Source of the DNA: an uncultured Microbacterium sp.
GTDB taxonomy: Bacteria; Actinomycetota; Actinomycetes; Actinomycetales; Microbacteriaceae
Assembly (NCBI RefSeq): GCF_943912325.1
Contig: NZ_CALTTX010000007.1
Coordinates: 11,384-75,383 of the forward strand
Direction: 5' to 3'
DNA length: 64,000 bases
Shown here: piece after piece, positions 7,328-17,053 of the stretch
Position numbering within the stretch: the stretch's first letter is position 1
How the letters are laid out: each line of letters starts with the position of its first letter
Translations under genes and position numbers: made by a program
Notes under the pieces: model-generated
Seen by the model: the letters and a program-made list of their open reading frames with translations, nothing else
Database searches by the model: none
Told to the model about the DNA's origin: nothing

Positions 7328-9994
7328 ATGAAGACCGCTGAGATCGCCGCTCGCTACCTGGACTACTTCGAGCGCAACGGACACACGATCGTGCCGTCCG
7401 CCTCGCTCGTGACCGACGATCCTGCGCTGCTGTTCACGATCGCCGGCATGGTGCCGTTCATTCCGTACCTCTCGGGGGATGTTCCCGCGCCGTTCCCGCG
7501 TGCGGCCGACAACCAGAAGTGCATCCGCACGCTCGACATCGAAGAGGTCGGCAAGACGCCCCGCCATGGCACGTTCTTTCAGATGCTCGGCAACTGGTCG
7601 TTCGGCGACTACTTCAAAGAGGGCGCGATTCGCTATGCCTGGGAGCTGCTGACGACGAGCGAAGCCGACGGCGGACTCGGATTCGACCCGAAGGATCTGT
7701 GGGTCACGGTCTACGAAGAAGACGACGAGGCGCACGACCTGTGGCGCGCGATCGCGAACCTCCCCGAAGAGCGCATTCAGCGCCTCGGCAAAGACACCAA
7801 CTACTGGTCGACCGGCCTGCCGGGCCCCGCGGGCCCCTGCTCCGAGATCTTCTTCGATCGCGGCCCCGCCTATGGCATCGATGGTGGTCCCGCGACTGAT
7901 GACGACCGTTACGTCGAGATCTGGAACCTCGTCTTCATGCAGTACGAGATCGCCGATGTGCAGTCGAAGTACGACTTCCGCATCGTCGGCGAGCTGCCCG
8001 CCAAGAACGTCGACACGGGCATGGGGCTCGAGCGCATCGCTTTCATCAAGCAGGGCGTCGACAACATGTACGAGACCGATCAGGTGCGCCCCGTGCTCGA
8101 CGCGGCCGTCGCGCTGTCGGGTAAGACGTACGGCGCAAACCACGACGACGACGTACGCTTCCGCGTCATCGCGGACCACGTGCGCTCATCGCTCATGCTC
8201 ATGAGCGATGGGGTCACGCCGTCGAACGAGGGGCGCGGCTACATCCTGCGCCGCCTCATGCGCCGCGCGATCCGCGCCATGCGGCTGCTCGGCGTCGACG
8301 GACCCACGTTCCAGACCCTCTTTGCGGCTTCGCGCGACGCGATGAAAGAGGCCTACCCCGTCGTCGAGACCGATTACGCGCGCATCGAGCAGTACGCGCT
8401 CGCCGAAGAGGCGACGTTCCTGCGCACGCTGGCGGCAGGATCAGAGAATTTGGATGCCTCGATCGAGGCCCTGAAATCGCGCGGCGGCGACCGCATCGGC
8501 GGCGCCGAAGCATTCCTGCTGCACGACACGTACGGCTTCCCGATCGACCTCACGCTCGAGATCGCCGAAGAGGCCGGGCTGAGCGTCGATCGCGACGCGT
8601 TCGACACCCTGATGGCCGAGCAGCGGGCGCGCGCCAAGGCGGATGCGCGTTCGCGCAAGCGCCAGCTCGCCGACACGAGCGTCTACCGCGATCTGCGCGC
8701 GAAGGGCGAGACCGTCTTCACGGGCTACAGCGACCTCGAGACGCCGTCGCGCGTGCTCGGAATCCTGCGTGACGGCGTTCCGGTGAGCCGGGCGAGCGCG
8801 GGCGAGATCGTCGAGGTGATCCTCGCCGAGACGGCGCTGTACGCCGAGAGCGGCGGTCAGGTTGCCGACAAGGGCGTCATCGTTGGCCCGGGCTACGAGC
8901 TCGACGTCATCGATGTGCAGAAGCCCGTGCCGGGTCTCGTCAGCCACACTGTCGAAGTCGCGACCGGAGAGGTCGGGGTCGACGAACCCGCGACGAGCAT
9001 CGTCGACGCCGCGAACCGGCGTGCGGCCGCGCAAGCGCACTCCGCGACACACCTCGTGCACGCGGCGATCCGCGACACACTGGGCTCGTCGGCGACGCAG
9101 GCCGGGTCGCTCAACCGTGCGGGCTACTTGCGGTTCGATTTCTCGTGGGGTCAGGCGCTGTCGGGCGAAACGAAGACCGAGATCGAAGAGATCGCGAACC
9201 GGGCGATCGCCGACAACCTCGCCGTGACGACGCGTGTGCTGAGCCTCGATGAGGCGAAGCAAGCGGGCGCGATGGCGCTGTTCGGTGAGAAGTACGGCGA
9301 TGTCGTCCGCATGGTCGACATCGGCGGACCCTGGTCGCGAGAGCTCTGCGGTGGCACGCACGTCGCGACGTCGGCCGAGATCGGGCTCGTGAGCGTCGTG
9401 GGGGAGCAGTCGGTTGGAGCATCCAATCGCCGTATCGAGTCGCTCGTCGGCCTCGACGCCTTCCGCGAGCTCGCGGCCGAGCGCGCGCTCGTTTCGCAGC
9501 TGACGGCGTCGCTCAAGACGCCGCGTGATCAGCTCGCGCAGCGGGTCAGCGACCTCGCGAGCGAGCTCAAGGCTGCCGAGAAGAAGATCGCGGCCTTCGA
9601 GGCGCGCGCGCTCGGCGAGAAGGCGCCGCAGTTGGCGGCGACCCTGACGCGCACGACTGGCATCGGCGTGGTTGCGGAGCCGGTCGGCGAGGTGTCGTCG
9701 GGCGACGATCTGCGCCAGCTCGCGACGAGCGTGCGTGATCGGGTCGGCTCGGACGCCGCGGTCATCGCCCTCGCCGGTGTTGCGGCTGGCCGTCCCGTCG
9801 TGATCGTTGCGACGAACGAGGCGGCGCGTAGCGCGGGGCTCCGCGCGGGCGCTCTCGCGAAGGTCGCGGCAGGCGTGCTCGGTGGTGGCGGCGGCGGACG
9901 CGACGATGTTGCACAGGGCGGCGGGACGGATGCTGGGGCGATCGCGGCCGCGCTTGCGGCGGTGCGCGAGACCGTGGAGCGCCAGAGCGCGTGA
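7328..9994 (+). CDS. alaS: Alanyl-tRNA synthetase
   Basis: Charges tRNA-Ala with alanine in the cytoplasm. It has 888 residues, typical for the family. The class II catalytic core at the N-terminus includes HGTFFQMLGNWSFGDYFKEG and DTGMGLERI; the editing domain has the HxxxH zinc motif (HSATHLVH) and CGGTHV; a C-terminal DHHA1-type domain ends in a Gly-rich segment (GVLGGGGGGRDDVAQGGG). ATG at 7328 follows GAGGA and matches the family start (MKTAEIAARYLDYF). The 84-bp gap before it holds a possible hairpin (GAGCG at 7277-7281 with CGCTC at 7298-7302, inner ACGCT/AGCGT). No T-box features are visible. The last 4 bp overlap ruvX. Confidence 0.98.
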   Translation: MKTAEIAARYLDYFERNGHTIVPSASLVTDDPALLFTIAGMVPFIPYLSGDVPAPFPRAADNQKCIRTLDIEEVGKTPRHGTFFQMLGNWSFGDYFKEGAIRYAWELLTTSEADGGLGFDPKDLWVTVYEEDDEAHDLWRAIANLPEERIQRLGKDTNYWSTGLPGPAGPCSEIFFDRGPAYGIDGGPATDDDRYVEIWNLVFMQYEIADVQSKYDFRIVGELPAKNVDTGMGLERIAFIKQGVDNMYETDQVRPVLDAAVALSGKTYGANHDDDVRFRVIADHVRSSLMLMSDGVTPSNEGRGYILRRLMRRAIRAMRLLGVDGPTFQTLFAASRDAMKEAYPVVETDYARIEQYALAEEATFLRTLAAGSENLDASIEALKSRGGDRIGGAEAFLLHDTYGFPIDLTLEIAEEAGLSVDRDAFDTLMAEQRARAKADARSRKRQLADTSVYRDLRAKGETVFTGYSDLETPSRVLGILRDGVPVSRASAGEIVEVILAETALYAESGGQVADKGVIVGPGYELDVIDVQKPVPGLVSHTVEVATGEVGVDEPATSIVDAANRRAAAQAHSATHLVHAAIRDTLGSSATQAGSLNRAGYLRFDFSWGQALSGETKTEIEEIANRAIADNLAVTTRVLSLDEAKQAGAMALFGEKYGDVVRMVDIGGPWSRELCGGTHVATSAEIGLVSVVGEQSVGASNRRIESLVGLDAFRELAAERALVSQLTASLKTPRDQLAQRVSDLASELKAAEKKIAAFEARALGEKAPQLAATLTRTTGIGVVAEPVGEVSSGDDLRQLATSVRDRVGSDAAVIALAGVAAGRPVVIVATNEAARSAGLRAGALAKVAAGVLGGGGGGRDDVAQGGGTDAGAIAAALAAVRETVERQSA

Positions 9995-10470
9995 GCGGCT
10001 TCCGCCGGGGAGTGCGGCTCGGCGTCGACGTCGGCTCGGTACGCGTCGGCGTGGCGCGGAGCGATCCGGACGGCCTGCTCGCCGTTCCCGTCGAGACGGT
10101 GCCGCGTGACGACAAGGCGCTCGCCCGTGTGGTGGAGCTTGCCGACGAGCACGGCGCGATCGAGCTCGTCGTCGGTCTGCCGGTTTCTCTGCGTGGGGGA
10201 GAAACCGCGTCGACGGCCGATGCGCGGCAGTTCGCTCGAGACCTCGCTCGTGCGTCGACGGGCTCTGAGCGCACGGTCCGGCTCGTCGACGAGCGGCTCT
10301 CGACCACGACGGCGCACGATCAGCTGAGATCCGCTGGGCGTTCTCAGAAGTCGTCTCGTAAGATGGTCGATCAGGTCGCCGCCGTCGTCATCCTCCAACA
10401 CGCCATAGACGTCGAGAAGGGGCGCGGGTCCGCTCCCGGACACCTCGTGACCGCTGAAGACGTGAGCTGA
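9991..10470 (+). CDS. ruvX: RuvX/YqgF family pre-16S rRNA nuclease
   Basis: RNase H-fold protein implicated in processing the 5' end of pre-16S rRNA (Holliday-junction resolution was an earlier proposal). It has 159 residues. Active-site blocks: GVDVGSVRVGVARSDP near the N-terminus (first catalytic Asp), VVGLPVSLRGGE, VDERLSTTTA, and the last acidic block VDQVAAVVILQ. The GTG start overlaps the alaS stop as GTGA, and the stop overlaps the mltG start, so translation is probably coupled along alaS-ruvX-mltG. Confidence 0.95.
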   Translation: MSGFRRGVRLGVDVGSVRVGVARSDPDGLLAVPVETVPRDDKALARVVELADEHGAIELVVGLPVSLRGGETASTADARQFARDLARASTGSERTVRLVDERLSTTTAHDQLRSAGRSQKSSRKMVDQVAAVVILQHAIDVEKGRGSAPGHLVTAEDVS

Positions 10471-12032
10471 TGACCGACGACCCGAACGCCGAGAATCGCC
10501 CGCACGACACCGTCGCGGACGATCTCTTCGCCGACCTCCCGACGGCCGCGCCCCGGCGCCCGAGCGCGTCGGCCGTCCCGGAACCTGCGTCGGAAGGCGA
10601 ACGCCCTCTGACGCGGCGTGAGGCCCGGGAACGCCTCGCGGCGACCGGAGCCGTGCCGATTCAGCGGCAGGGCGAGCCCGAGGCAGAGGACGACGCGCGA
10701 CCGGCGCCGGTTTCGGCAGCCACAACTCTCTCGGCCGAGGGCCCGAGTGTGCTCCCACAGGACGCCGTTGCGCCCGACCGTCCTGCGCCTCGGCGGCCGA
10801 CAGCCGAGCGTGCCGTCGTCGAATCGGCCGGTACCGAACGTGAGGCGGCGGATTCGATCGCAACCGAACCGCCCGTCGGAACGGACGCGCTCGCCGCGGT
10901 CCTGGGGGAACGCGTGTTCGTTGTGCCCTCGACGGCTGCGCGCAAACGTCGCCGGCGGCGGAACGGGTGGATCTCGGCGATCATCACGTTCGTGGTCATC
11001 GCGGCCGTGGCTGTCGGCGGGGTATGGGCGTGGGACACGTACGGCGCACCCGTACGCAAGTTCTTCGGCTGGACCGAGCCGGTCGATTTCGCCGCGGGCG
11101 AGGCCACGGGCGAGGCGATCGTCGCCATCGCGAAGGGTGATAACGGGTCGGTCATCTCGAAGACGTTGTTCGAGGCTGGCGTGACCAAGACATCGAGCGC
11201 CTTTTACGACTATCTCGTCAAGCAGTCACCGAACGCGACGTTCTACCCGGGTACTTACCGGCTGCAGACGCGCATGACGTCGGCCGCGGTGCTCACCGCG
11301 CTGAAAGACCCCGCAAACAAGGTCGCGAACTCGCTCGTGGTGCGCGAAGGCTGGACGCAGGCGCAGATCGCCGACGGTCTCGCGACGGCGCTCAACGTCG
11401 CACCCGATGCCGTGACCGCCGCGATGAAGGATCCGAGCGCTTATGGCGTATCGGCGCCGACGCTCGAGGGTTGGCTCTTCCCCGCGACGTACACGTTCGA
11501 TCCCGGAACCACGCCCGAGCAGGCCGTGCAGCAGATGGTGGCGCGCATGACGCAGGCGCTCGACAGTGCGGGCGTGGCCGCCGCCGACCGCCAGCGGATT
11601 CTCACGATCGCGTCGATCATCCAGCGTGAAGCGCGAGCGGGGGCCGACCTCGCGAAGGTTTCGCGCGTGATCGAGAACCGCCTCGACCCGAGCAATGGCG
11701 AGACGTCGGGGCTGCTGCAGATGGACTCGACCGCGCAGTACGGCTACGGCGAGATGCACGACGGCAGCGCCTCGACGTCGGCGGCGGCGCAGAGCGATGA
11801 CAACCCGTGGAACACCTACGTGCACGCGGGTCTTCCGGCGGGGCCCATCGCGAACCCGGGTGATGCCGCGATCGCCGCGGCTCTGCACCCGGCCGACGGC
11901 CCGTGGCTCTACTTCGTGACCGTCAACCTCGATACGGGTGAGACCGTGTTCTCCACGACGTACGCCGAGCATGAGAAGGCCGTCGCGCAGTGGACACAGT
12001 GGTGCAAAGACAATCCGAACAGCGGATGCTGA
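10470..12032 (+). CDS. mltG: Endolytic murein transglycosylase (YceG/MltG family)
   Basis: Membrane-anchored lytic transglycosylase thought to cut nascent peptidoglycan strands. It has 520 residues. A long cytoplasmic N-terminal region (about 1-165) is Pro/Ala/Glu-rich and low complexity. A single membrane span follows at about 168-190 (ISAIITFVVIAAVAVGGVWAW), then the extracytoplasmic YceG domain, with the catalytic-Glu block IASIIQREAR and LLQMDSTAQYGYG. The ATG overlaps the ruvX stop by 1 nt and its own stop overlaps aroE by 7 bp. The extended N-terminus is common in actinobacterial homologues. Confidence 0.93.
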   Translation: MTDDPNAENRPHDTVADDLFADLPTAAPRRPSASAVPEPASEGERPLTRREARERLAATGAVPIQRQGEPEAEDDARPAPVSAATTLSAEGPSVLPQDAVAPDRPAPRRPTAERAVVESAGTEREAADSIATEPPVGTDALAAVLGERVFVVPSTAARKRRRRRNGWISAIITFVVIAAVAVGGVWAWDTYGAPVRKFFGWTEPVDFAAGEATGEAIVAIAKGDNGSVISKTLFEAGVTKTSSAFYDYLVKQSPNATFYPGTYRLQTRMTSAAVLTALKDPANKVANSLVVREGWTQAQIADGLATALNVAPDAVTAAMKDPSAYGVSAPTLEGWLFPATYTFDPGTTPEQAVQQMVARMTQALDSAGVAAADRQRILTIASIIQREARAGADLAKVSRVIENRLDPSNGETSGLLQMDSTAQYGYGEMHDGSASTSAAAQSDDNPWNTYVHAGLPAGPIANPGDAAIAAALHPADGPWLYFVTVNLDTGETVFSTTYAEHEKAVAQWTQWCKDNPNSGC

Positions 12033-12883
12033 GCGCCGAGCCGCGCCCGAGCGCTCGGCGACTGGCCGTGTGGGGCGACCCGATTGCGCACAGCCTCTCG
12101 CCCGCGATGCACGCGGCGGCGTACGCCGTGCTCGGTCTCGACTGGGACTACGGCCGCGAGCAGGTGGCCGAGCACGAGTTCGATAAGACGCTCGCCCGTC
12201 TCGACGGAACCTGGCGTGGGCTCTCGGTCACGATGCCGCTGAAGGAGCGCGCGTGGGCCGCGAGCGTTCGTCGCTCTCGCACGGCCGAACTGACCCGAGC
12301 CGTCAACACACTGTTGTTCACCGAGGCGGGTCCGGTTGGCATCAACACCGATGTCGCGGGACTCGCGGCGGCTTTGCGCGAGGCGGGCTTCGGCGGCGTT
12401 GACGCGGTGCGCGTGCTCGGCGGGGGTCGCACGGCCGCGTCGGCGATCGTGTCGCTCGGGGAATTGGGCGCGCACCACGTCACGGTGCACGCCCGTCGTC
12501 CCGAGGCGGTCGCCGATTTCGTGGCGCTGGGGGAGGCGACGGGGGTTTCCGTTACGATCGCGCCGCTTCATGCCGATGCCTTCGACGACGCGGCAGATCT
12601 TGTGTTGTCGACGCTGCCGGGCGGAACCGCTCTCGCCGACGAGGTCGTTGCTGCCGCGGCATCCACTCCGCTCTTCGATGTCGCCTACAACCCGTGGCCA
12701 TCCGTGCTCGGCGAACAGTGGCGTGAGGCCGGGGGAGCGATCACCTCGGGCGCGGGGATGCTCGCGCAACAGGCCCTGCGCCAGATCCGCTTCTTCGTCT
12801 CGGGCGACGACACGCACCCCCTCCCGGACGAGGCGACCGTGCTCGCGGCGATGCGCCAGGCGGCGGCTGGCTCCGCGCACTGA
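12026..12883 (+). CDS. aroE: Shikimate dehydrogenase
   Basis: Reduces 3-dehydroshikimate to shikimate with NADPH. It has 285 residues. The shikimate-binding block [13 protein letters not shown] is near the N-terminus. SVTMPLKE carries the catalytic Lys, GINTDVAGL the conserved Asn and Asp, and GAGMLAQQA the C-terminal Gln. The dinucleotide loop reads [10 protein letters not shown], a variant of the usual GAGGAA. The ATG lies inside the last codons of mltG (7-bp overlap) with only a weak ribosome binding site, which suggests translational coupling. It heads the aroE-C-K-B-Q run. Confidence 0.95.
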   Translation: MLSAEPRPSARRLAVWGDPIAHSLSPAMHAAAYAVLGLDWDYGREQVAEHEFDKTLARLDGTWRGLSVTMPLKERAWAASVRRSRTAELTRAVNTLLFTEAGPVGINTDVAGLAAALREAGFGGVDAVRVLGGGRTAASAIVSLGELGAHHVTVHARRPEAVADFVALGEATGVSVTIAPLHADAFDDAADLVLSTLPGGTALADEVVAAAASTPLFDVAYNPWPSVLGEQWREAGGAITSGAGMLAQQALRQIRFFVSGDDTHPLPDEATVLAAMRQAAAGSAH

Positions 12884-12942
12884 CGACACTCGGGCCCCGT
12901 CATCGACGCGAGAGCGCCGGGCGCGCATGGGAGGATAGAGGA

Positions 12943-14175
12943 ATGCTTCGCGTGTTGACGGCCGGGGAATCGCACGGCCCCGAACTCATCGCGGTCATGG
13001 AGGGTCTGCCCGCGGGCGTCCCGATCACGGCCGACGACATCCAGTCCGATCTCGCCCGCCGTCGCCTCGGCTACGGACGCGGCTCGCGGCAGAAGTTCGA
13101 GGCCGACGACCTGACGATCTCGACCGGAATCGTGCACGGTTACAGCCTCGGCAGCCCCATCGCGCTCCGCATCGGCAACACCGAGTGGCCGAAGTGGGAA
13201 GAGGTCATGAACCCCGCTCCCGTCGAGCTGACGGATCGCTCGCGGGGGCGCGGCGCCGCGCTGACGCGCCCGCGGCCGGGGCACGCCGACCTCGTCGGCA
13301 TGCAGAAGTACGGCTTCGATTCGGCACGGCCCGTGCTCGAACGCGCGAGCGCGCGCGAGACCGCGGCCCGCGTCGCGCTCGGCGCGATAGCGCGGGCGTT
13401 CCTCACGCAACTCGGCATCCGTCTCGTCAGTCACACCCTCTCGATCGGTCCCGTGCGCGTTCCCGAAGATGCGGCCCTGCCGACTCCCGACGACGTCGCC
13501 GCGCTTGACGCCGATCCGTTGCGCTGCTTCGACGCCGCGACCTCGGCGGCGATGGTCGACGAGGTCGATGACGCGCGCCGCACGGGCGACACGCTCGGTG
13601 GGATCGTTGAAGTTCTCGCCTACGGCCTGCCGCCCGGGCTCGGTTCCTACGTTCACTGGGATCGCCGGCTCGACGCGAAGCTTGCCCAGGCCCTCATGTC
13701 GATCCAGGCGATCAAGGGCGTCGAGGTCGGCGACGGCTTCGAAACGACCCGCCGTCGTGGCTCGGCCGCACATGACGAACTGTTCGTGACCGACGACGGC
13801 ATCACGCGCTCGTCGGATCGCGCCGGGGGAACCGAGGGTGGCATGTCGACCGGAACCGTGTTGCGCGTGCGCGCGGGCATGAAGCCGATCGCGACCGTTC
13901 CCCACTCGCTTCGCACGGTCGACGTCGCAACGGGAGAGGCCGCCGGCGCGCACCACCAGCGCTCCGACGTCTGCGCGGTTCCGGCCGCGGGTGTCGTCGC
14001 CGAGGCCATGGTCGCGATCGTGCTGGCAGAAGAGGTGCTCGAGAAGTTCGGCGGCGACAGCGTCACCGAGACGGCGCGTAACCTCGAGGCATACCTCGCC
14101 GCGATTCCCGAGACTCTGCGCACGAGCGCCGAATCGGATCCGGTGCTCGCCGCCGCCAAAGATGACTGGCACTGA
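12943..14175 (+). CDS. aroC: Chorismate synthase
   Basis: Converts 5-enolpyruvylshikimate-3-phosphate to chorismate using reduced FMN; last step of the common aromatic pathway. It has 410 residues. Family signatures are visible: the N-terminal [18 protein letters not shown], then [14 protein letters not shown], then [12 protein letters not shown]. Near the C-terminus is THHQRSD-like [22 protein letters not shown] at 12943 follows GGGAGGA about 8 nt upstream. The 3' end overlaps aroK by 14 bp. Confidence 0.97.
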   Translation: MLRVLTAGESHGPELIAVMEGLPAGVPITADDIQSDLARRRLGYGRGSRQKFEADDLTISTGIVHGYSLGSPIALRIGNTEWPKWEEVMNPAPVELTDRSRGRGAALTRPRPGHADLVGMQKYGFDSARPVLERASARETAARVALGAIARAFLTQLGIRLVSHTLSIGPVRVPEDAALPTPDDVAALDADPLRCFDAATSAAMVDEVDDARRTGDTLGGIVEVLAYGLPPGLGSYVHWDRRLDAKLAQALMSIQAIKGVEVGDGFETTRRRGSAAHDELFVTDDGITRSSDRAGGTEGGMSTGTVLRVRAGMKPIATVPHSLRTVDVATGEAAGAHHQRSDVCAVPAAGVVAEAMVAIVLAEEVLEKFGGDSVTETARNLEAYLAAIPETLRTSAESDPVLAAAKDDWH

Positions 14176-14719
14176 CCCCGGCAGCCTCGAGTCCGCGCCC
14201 CCGAGCATCGTGTTCGTCGGGCCCATGGGTGCCGGAAAGACGAGTATCGGGCGGCGCGTGGCGAAGTCGCTCGGGCTGGCTTTCGCCGACACCGATGCCC
14301 TGATTGTGCGCGAGCACGGGCCGATTCCCGACCTTTTCGCGACGCAGGGTGAGTCCGCCTTCCGCGCGATCGAACGCGACGTCGTGCGCGATGCGCTCGC
14401 CCGCGGAACCGTCGTCGCACTCGGCGGCGGTGCCGTGCTCGACGAAGGCACGCGCCGCGCGCTCTCGGCCCACCACGTGATCTTTCTGACCGTCGGCACC
14501 CGCCAGATCAAACGCCGCCTCGGCACGGGTCAGAGTAGGCCCCTCGTCGCGGGGGATGACCCCGTCGCGCGCTGGGAGCAGATCTTCACCGAGCGCAAAC
14601 CGCTCTACGACGAGGTCTCGGACGTCGTCTTCGACACGTCGCGCGCGCCGATGACGGCTATCGCGACCGATATCGCCGAGTGGGCTCGGAAGCGGCTCGC
14701 TTCCCCCGCGGGCGAGTAA
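14162..14719 (+). CDS. aroK: Shikimate kinase
   Basis: Phosphorylates shikimate at the 3-hydroxyl with ATP. It has 185 residues. The Walker A motif GPMGAGKTS is near the N-terminus, followed by the shikimate-binding Asp region (FADTDALI), the block VVALGGGAV and the lid region (SRPLVAGDD). The frame is open far upstream inside aroC; ATG at 14162 is chosen because it gives the normal family N-terminus and couples to the aroC stop (14-bp overlap). Confidence 0.93.
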   Translation: MTGTDPGSLESAPPSIVFVGPMGAGKTSIGRRVAKSLGLAFADTDALIVREHGPIPDLFATQGESAFRAIERDVVRDALARGTVVALGGGAVLDEGTRRALSAHHVIFLTVGTRQIKRRLGTGQSRPLVAGDDPVARWEQIFTERKPLYDEVSDVVFDTSRAPMTAIATDIAEWARKRLASPAGE

Positions 14720-14735
14720 TCGAAAGGATGACAGC

Positions 14736-15830
14736 ATGAGCGATCAGCAGGATGCCTCGACCACGATCACGGTCGCCGGTGAGGCCCCCTACGACGTGAC
14801 GATCGGCCGGGGCATCATCGGCGATGTGCGATCGGCGCTCGCCCCCACGGTGCGCAAGGTGCTGATCGTGCACCAGCCCTCTCTCGGCCGCGCGGCGGGA
14901 CAGCTGCGCGAGCGACTCATGAGCGATGGTGAGCTCGAGGTCTTCCTCGCAGAGATCCCCGATGCCGAAGACGGCAAGCGCATCGAGGTCGCAGCGTTCT
15001 GCTGGCAGGTGCTCGGGCAGGCAGACTTCACCCGCACCGACGCCGTCATCGGGTTCGGTGGCGGCGCCGTCACCGATCTCGCCGGCTTCGTCGCTGCGAC
15101 GTGGCTGCGCGGCGTGCAGATCGTTCAGCTGCCGACGACCGTGCTCGGCATGGTCGACGCAGCCGTCGGCGGCAAGACGGGTGTCAACACGGCGGAGGGC
15201 AAGAACCTCGTGGGCGCCTTCTGGCCGCCGCGGGCGGTCATCGCCGATCTCGATCTGCTCGACTCGCTCGCGCCCAACGAGGCAACGGCGGGGTTCGCCG
15301 AGGTCGTCAAAGCGGGTTTCGTGTGGCATCCCGAAGTTCTCGATATCGTCGAGGCCGATCCGCAGGCCGCCGTCGATCCAACGACCCCGCAGTTCCGGCG
15401 CGCGGTCGAACTCGCGATCGACATGAAGGCGCGCGTCGTCGGCGAGGATCTGCGCGAAGGTGGCCTGCGCGAAGTGCTCAACTACGGCCACACGCTCGGG
15501 CATGCGATCGAGCACGCCGAGCGCTACCGCTGGCGGCACGGCGCCGCGATCTCGGTCGGCATGATGTACGCCGCCGAACTCTCGCGTCTCGCCGGACGGC
15601 TGTCGGATGACGGTGTCGCGCGCCACCGCAGCATCCTCGAATCCCTGGGTCTGCCGACCACGTATCGCACCGGCGCCTGGTCGCAACTGCTCGCGACGAT
15701 GCAGCGCGACAAGAAGTCCCGCGGCGGGATGCTGCGGTTCATCGTGCTCGACGACATCGGCAAGCCGACAGTCATGCAGGCGCCCGATGAGTCGTTGCTG
15801 TTCGCGGCGTACCAAGAGATCGGCGCCTGA
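14736..15830 (+). CDS. aroB: 3-dehydroquinate synthase
   Basis: Cyclises DAHP to 3-dehydroquinate using NAD and a divalent metal. It has 364 residues. Visible motifs are the nucleotide-binding block FGGGAVTDLAGFVAATWLRG, the substrate block GGKTGVNTAEGKNLVGAF, and the metal-ligand block NYGHTLGHAIE with its His residues. ATG follows GAAAGGA at good spacing, 16 bp after aroK. Its second codons contain one copy of the recurrent GGATGCCTC 9-mer (14750). Confidence 0.96.
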   Translation: MSDQQDASTTITVAGEAPYDVTIGRGIIGDVRSALAPTVRKVLIVHQPSLGRAAGQLRERLMSDGELEVFLAEIPDAEDGKRIEVAAFCWQVLGQADFTRTDAVIGFGGGAVTDLAGFVAATWLRGVQIVQLPTTVLGMVDAAVGGKTGVNTAEGKNLVGAFWPPRAVIADLDLLDSLAPNEATAGFAEVVKAGFVWHPEVLDIVEADPQAAVDPTTPQFRRAVELAIDMKARVVGEDLREGGLREVLNYGHTLGHAIEHAERYRWRHGAAISVGMMYAAELSRLAGRLSDDGVARHRSILESLGLPTTYRTGAWSQLLATMQRDKKSRGGMLRFIVLDDIGKPTVMQAPDESLLFAAYQEIGA

Positions 15831-15832
15831 GC

Positions 15833-16291
15833 GTGAGCGTCCCGCGTCGTCTGCTGCTCGTCAACGGCCCGAACCTCAACCTGCTCGGCGTGCGCGAGCC
15901 CGAGATCTATGGGCGTGAGACGCTCGCGGATGTCGAGCGAATCGTCGCCGATGCCGCGGCCGAACGCGGCCTGCAGGTGACGAGCGTGCAGAGCAACCAC
16001 GAAGGCGTGCTCATCGACGCCATCCATGAGGCGCGTACGACGTGCGCGGGAATCGTCATCAACCCTGGGGGACTGACTCACACATCCGTCGCACTGCGCG
16101 ATGCGCTTTCGGGTGTCGCCCTCCCGGTCGCCGAAGTGCACATCTCGGACGTCTACGCGCGGGAGGAGTTTCGGCACCACTCCTACGTTCGCGACGTCGC
16201 CGCGGTCCACGTGATCGGTGAGGGCGTGCCCGGTTATGCAAAGGCCGTCCGCTTGCTCGTAGACGTCATCGCCGGGAGCGCTGAGGGCTGA
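15833..16291 (+). CDS. aroQ: Type II 3-dehydroquinate dehydratase
   Basis: Dehydrates 3-dehydroquinate to 3-dehydroshikimate. It has 152 residues, typical for the dodecameric type II enzyme. Motifs: VNGPNLNLLGVREPEIYG with the catalytic Tyr, the central block QSNHEGVLIDAIHEA, NPGGLTHTSVAL, and EVHISDVYAREEFRHHS with the catalytic His. GTG at 15833 is 2 nt after the aroB stop. It ends the aro run; a weak hairpin at 16304-16320 may terminate it. Confidence 0.95.
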   Translation: MSVPRRLLLVNGPNLNLLGVREPEIYGRETLADVERIVADAAAERGLQVTSVQSNHEGVLIDAIHEARTTCAGIVINPGGLTHTSVALRDALSGVALPVAEVHISDVYAREEFRHHSYVRDVAAVHVIGEGVPGYAKAVRLLVDVIAGSAEG

Positions 16292-16303
16292 AGGCCGCAG
16301 TCG

Positions 16304-16320
16304 CCCTCCCGCAAGGGGGG
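16304..16320 (+). terminator. Weak hairpin after aroQ
   Basis: CCCTCC (16304-16309) can pair with GGGGGG (16315-16320) through one T-G wobble around a 5-nt loop. There is no T-tract. It abuts the -35 box of the next gene. Confidence 0.35.
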
Positions 16321-16348
16321 TGACAACGCGTGGCACGAGGCGTACCGT
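16320..16348 (+). promoter_or_regulatory. Promoter of the lipoprotein gene
   Basis: -35 GTGACA (16320-16325), 17-nt spacer, -10 TACCGT (16343-16348), then 7 nt to the ATG at 16356. This is the clearest two-box promoter in the window, and it implies a leaderless transcript. Confidence 0.6.
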
Positions 16349-16355
16349 CGCCGCC

Positions 16356-16874
16356 ATGGATAAGAAGATCGCGGCTCTGGGCATTTTGGCGATGGCATCG
16401 ATCGGCTTCGTCGCGTGTAGCGCGACCGCGGAGGGGGGATCGACGCCGCCGTCCGGGTCGACTCCGACCGTCACAACGTCGTCATCGTCTGCCCCTGCCG
16501 CGGCACCTTCGAAGACCGCGGACGCGGCGCCTACTCTGGCCGACCTCGACGGCACGTGGTGCGATGCCACCGACACATCGAAGTGCATGACCATCGCGAA
16601 TGGTGCCACGACGGACGGTGCGTCGGTCACCGAGAGGACCGACAACGAGGGCGCACCGTGCCTCACGGCGGGCATTTCCGACAGCGGCGGCGGGTTCGTC
16701 GTGTATTACTGCCCCGCGGGAGTGACTCCCGCGACTCCGGTCGAGACCGACGCGAAGAGCACGGTGAACCTCAACAACCAGAAGTACGAACGCCTCTTCG
16801 CCACTCAAGCTCCGCCGTACGTCGGCACGTGGTACCGCGAGGCGGACCTCGCTCAGGCGGTCGCGGCGGGCTGA
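16356..16874 (+). CDS. Putative secreted lipoprotein, function unknown
   Basis: Protein of 172 residues. A lipoprotein-type signal peptide ([19 protein letters not shown], lipobox Cys about residue 20) is followed by a Ser/Thr/Pro/Ala-rich linker and a small domain. That domain has four cysteines ([28 protein letters not shown]) that could form two disulfides. No family is recognised. ATG at 16356 is preferred to the in-frame GTG at 16320, because a -35/-10 pair ends 7 nt before it and the GTG would fall inside the -35 box. It sits between aroQ and efp with hairpins on both sides, so it looks like an independent transcription unit inserted in a conserved gene order. Confidence 0.75.
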   Translation: MDKKIAALGILAMASIGFVACSATAEGGSTPPSGSTPTVTTSSSSAPAAAPSKTADAAPTLADLDGTWCDATDTSKCMTIANGATTDGASVTERTDNEGAPCLTAGISDSGGGFVVYYCPAGVTPATPVETDAKSTVNLNNQKYERLFATQAPPYVGTWYREADLAQAVAAG

Positions 16875-16877
16875 GTA

Positions 16878-16914
16878 CGCCCGCACAACCGGCAACTGTG
16901 CGCCGGTGCGGGCG
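16878..16914 (+). terminator. Terminator hairpin after the lipoprotein gene
   Basis: CGCCCGCAC (16878-16886) and CCGGC (16889-16893) pair with the 3' arm GCCGGTGCGGGCG (16902-16914): a 13-14 bp stem with a 2-nt bulge (AA) and an 8-nt loop. It begins 4 nt after the lipoprotein stop and precedes the efp promoter. Confidence 0.75.
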
Positions 16915-16980
16915 AGGGCTTCTACAGCTACTCCTGAACCGATCACCGACCCCGATCGGGCCGGAGCGCGGCGGGTGGGC

Positions 16981-16986
16981 TAGGAT
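16981..16986 (+). promoter_or_regulatory. -10 box (TAGGAT) of efp
   Basis: TAGGAT lies 67 nt before the efp ATG, just after the terminator of the preceding gene. The -35 box is not evident. Confidence 0.45.
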
Positions 16987-17053
16987 CGAATGTCGGTCGC
17001 TTGCCCACCCGCGCGCCTTCTCCTCCAGCCTTACGAACGGAACTCCTGAACTC

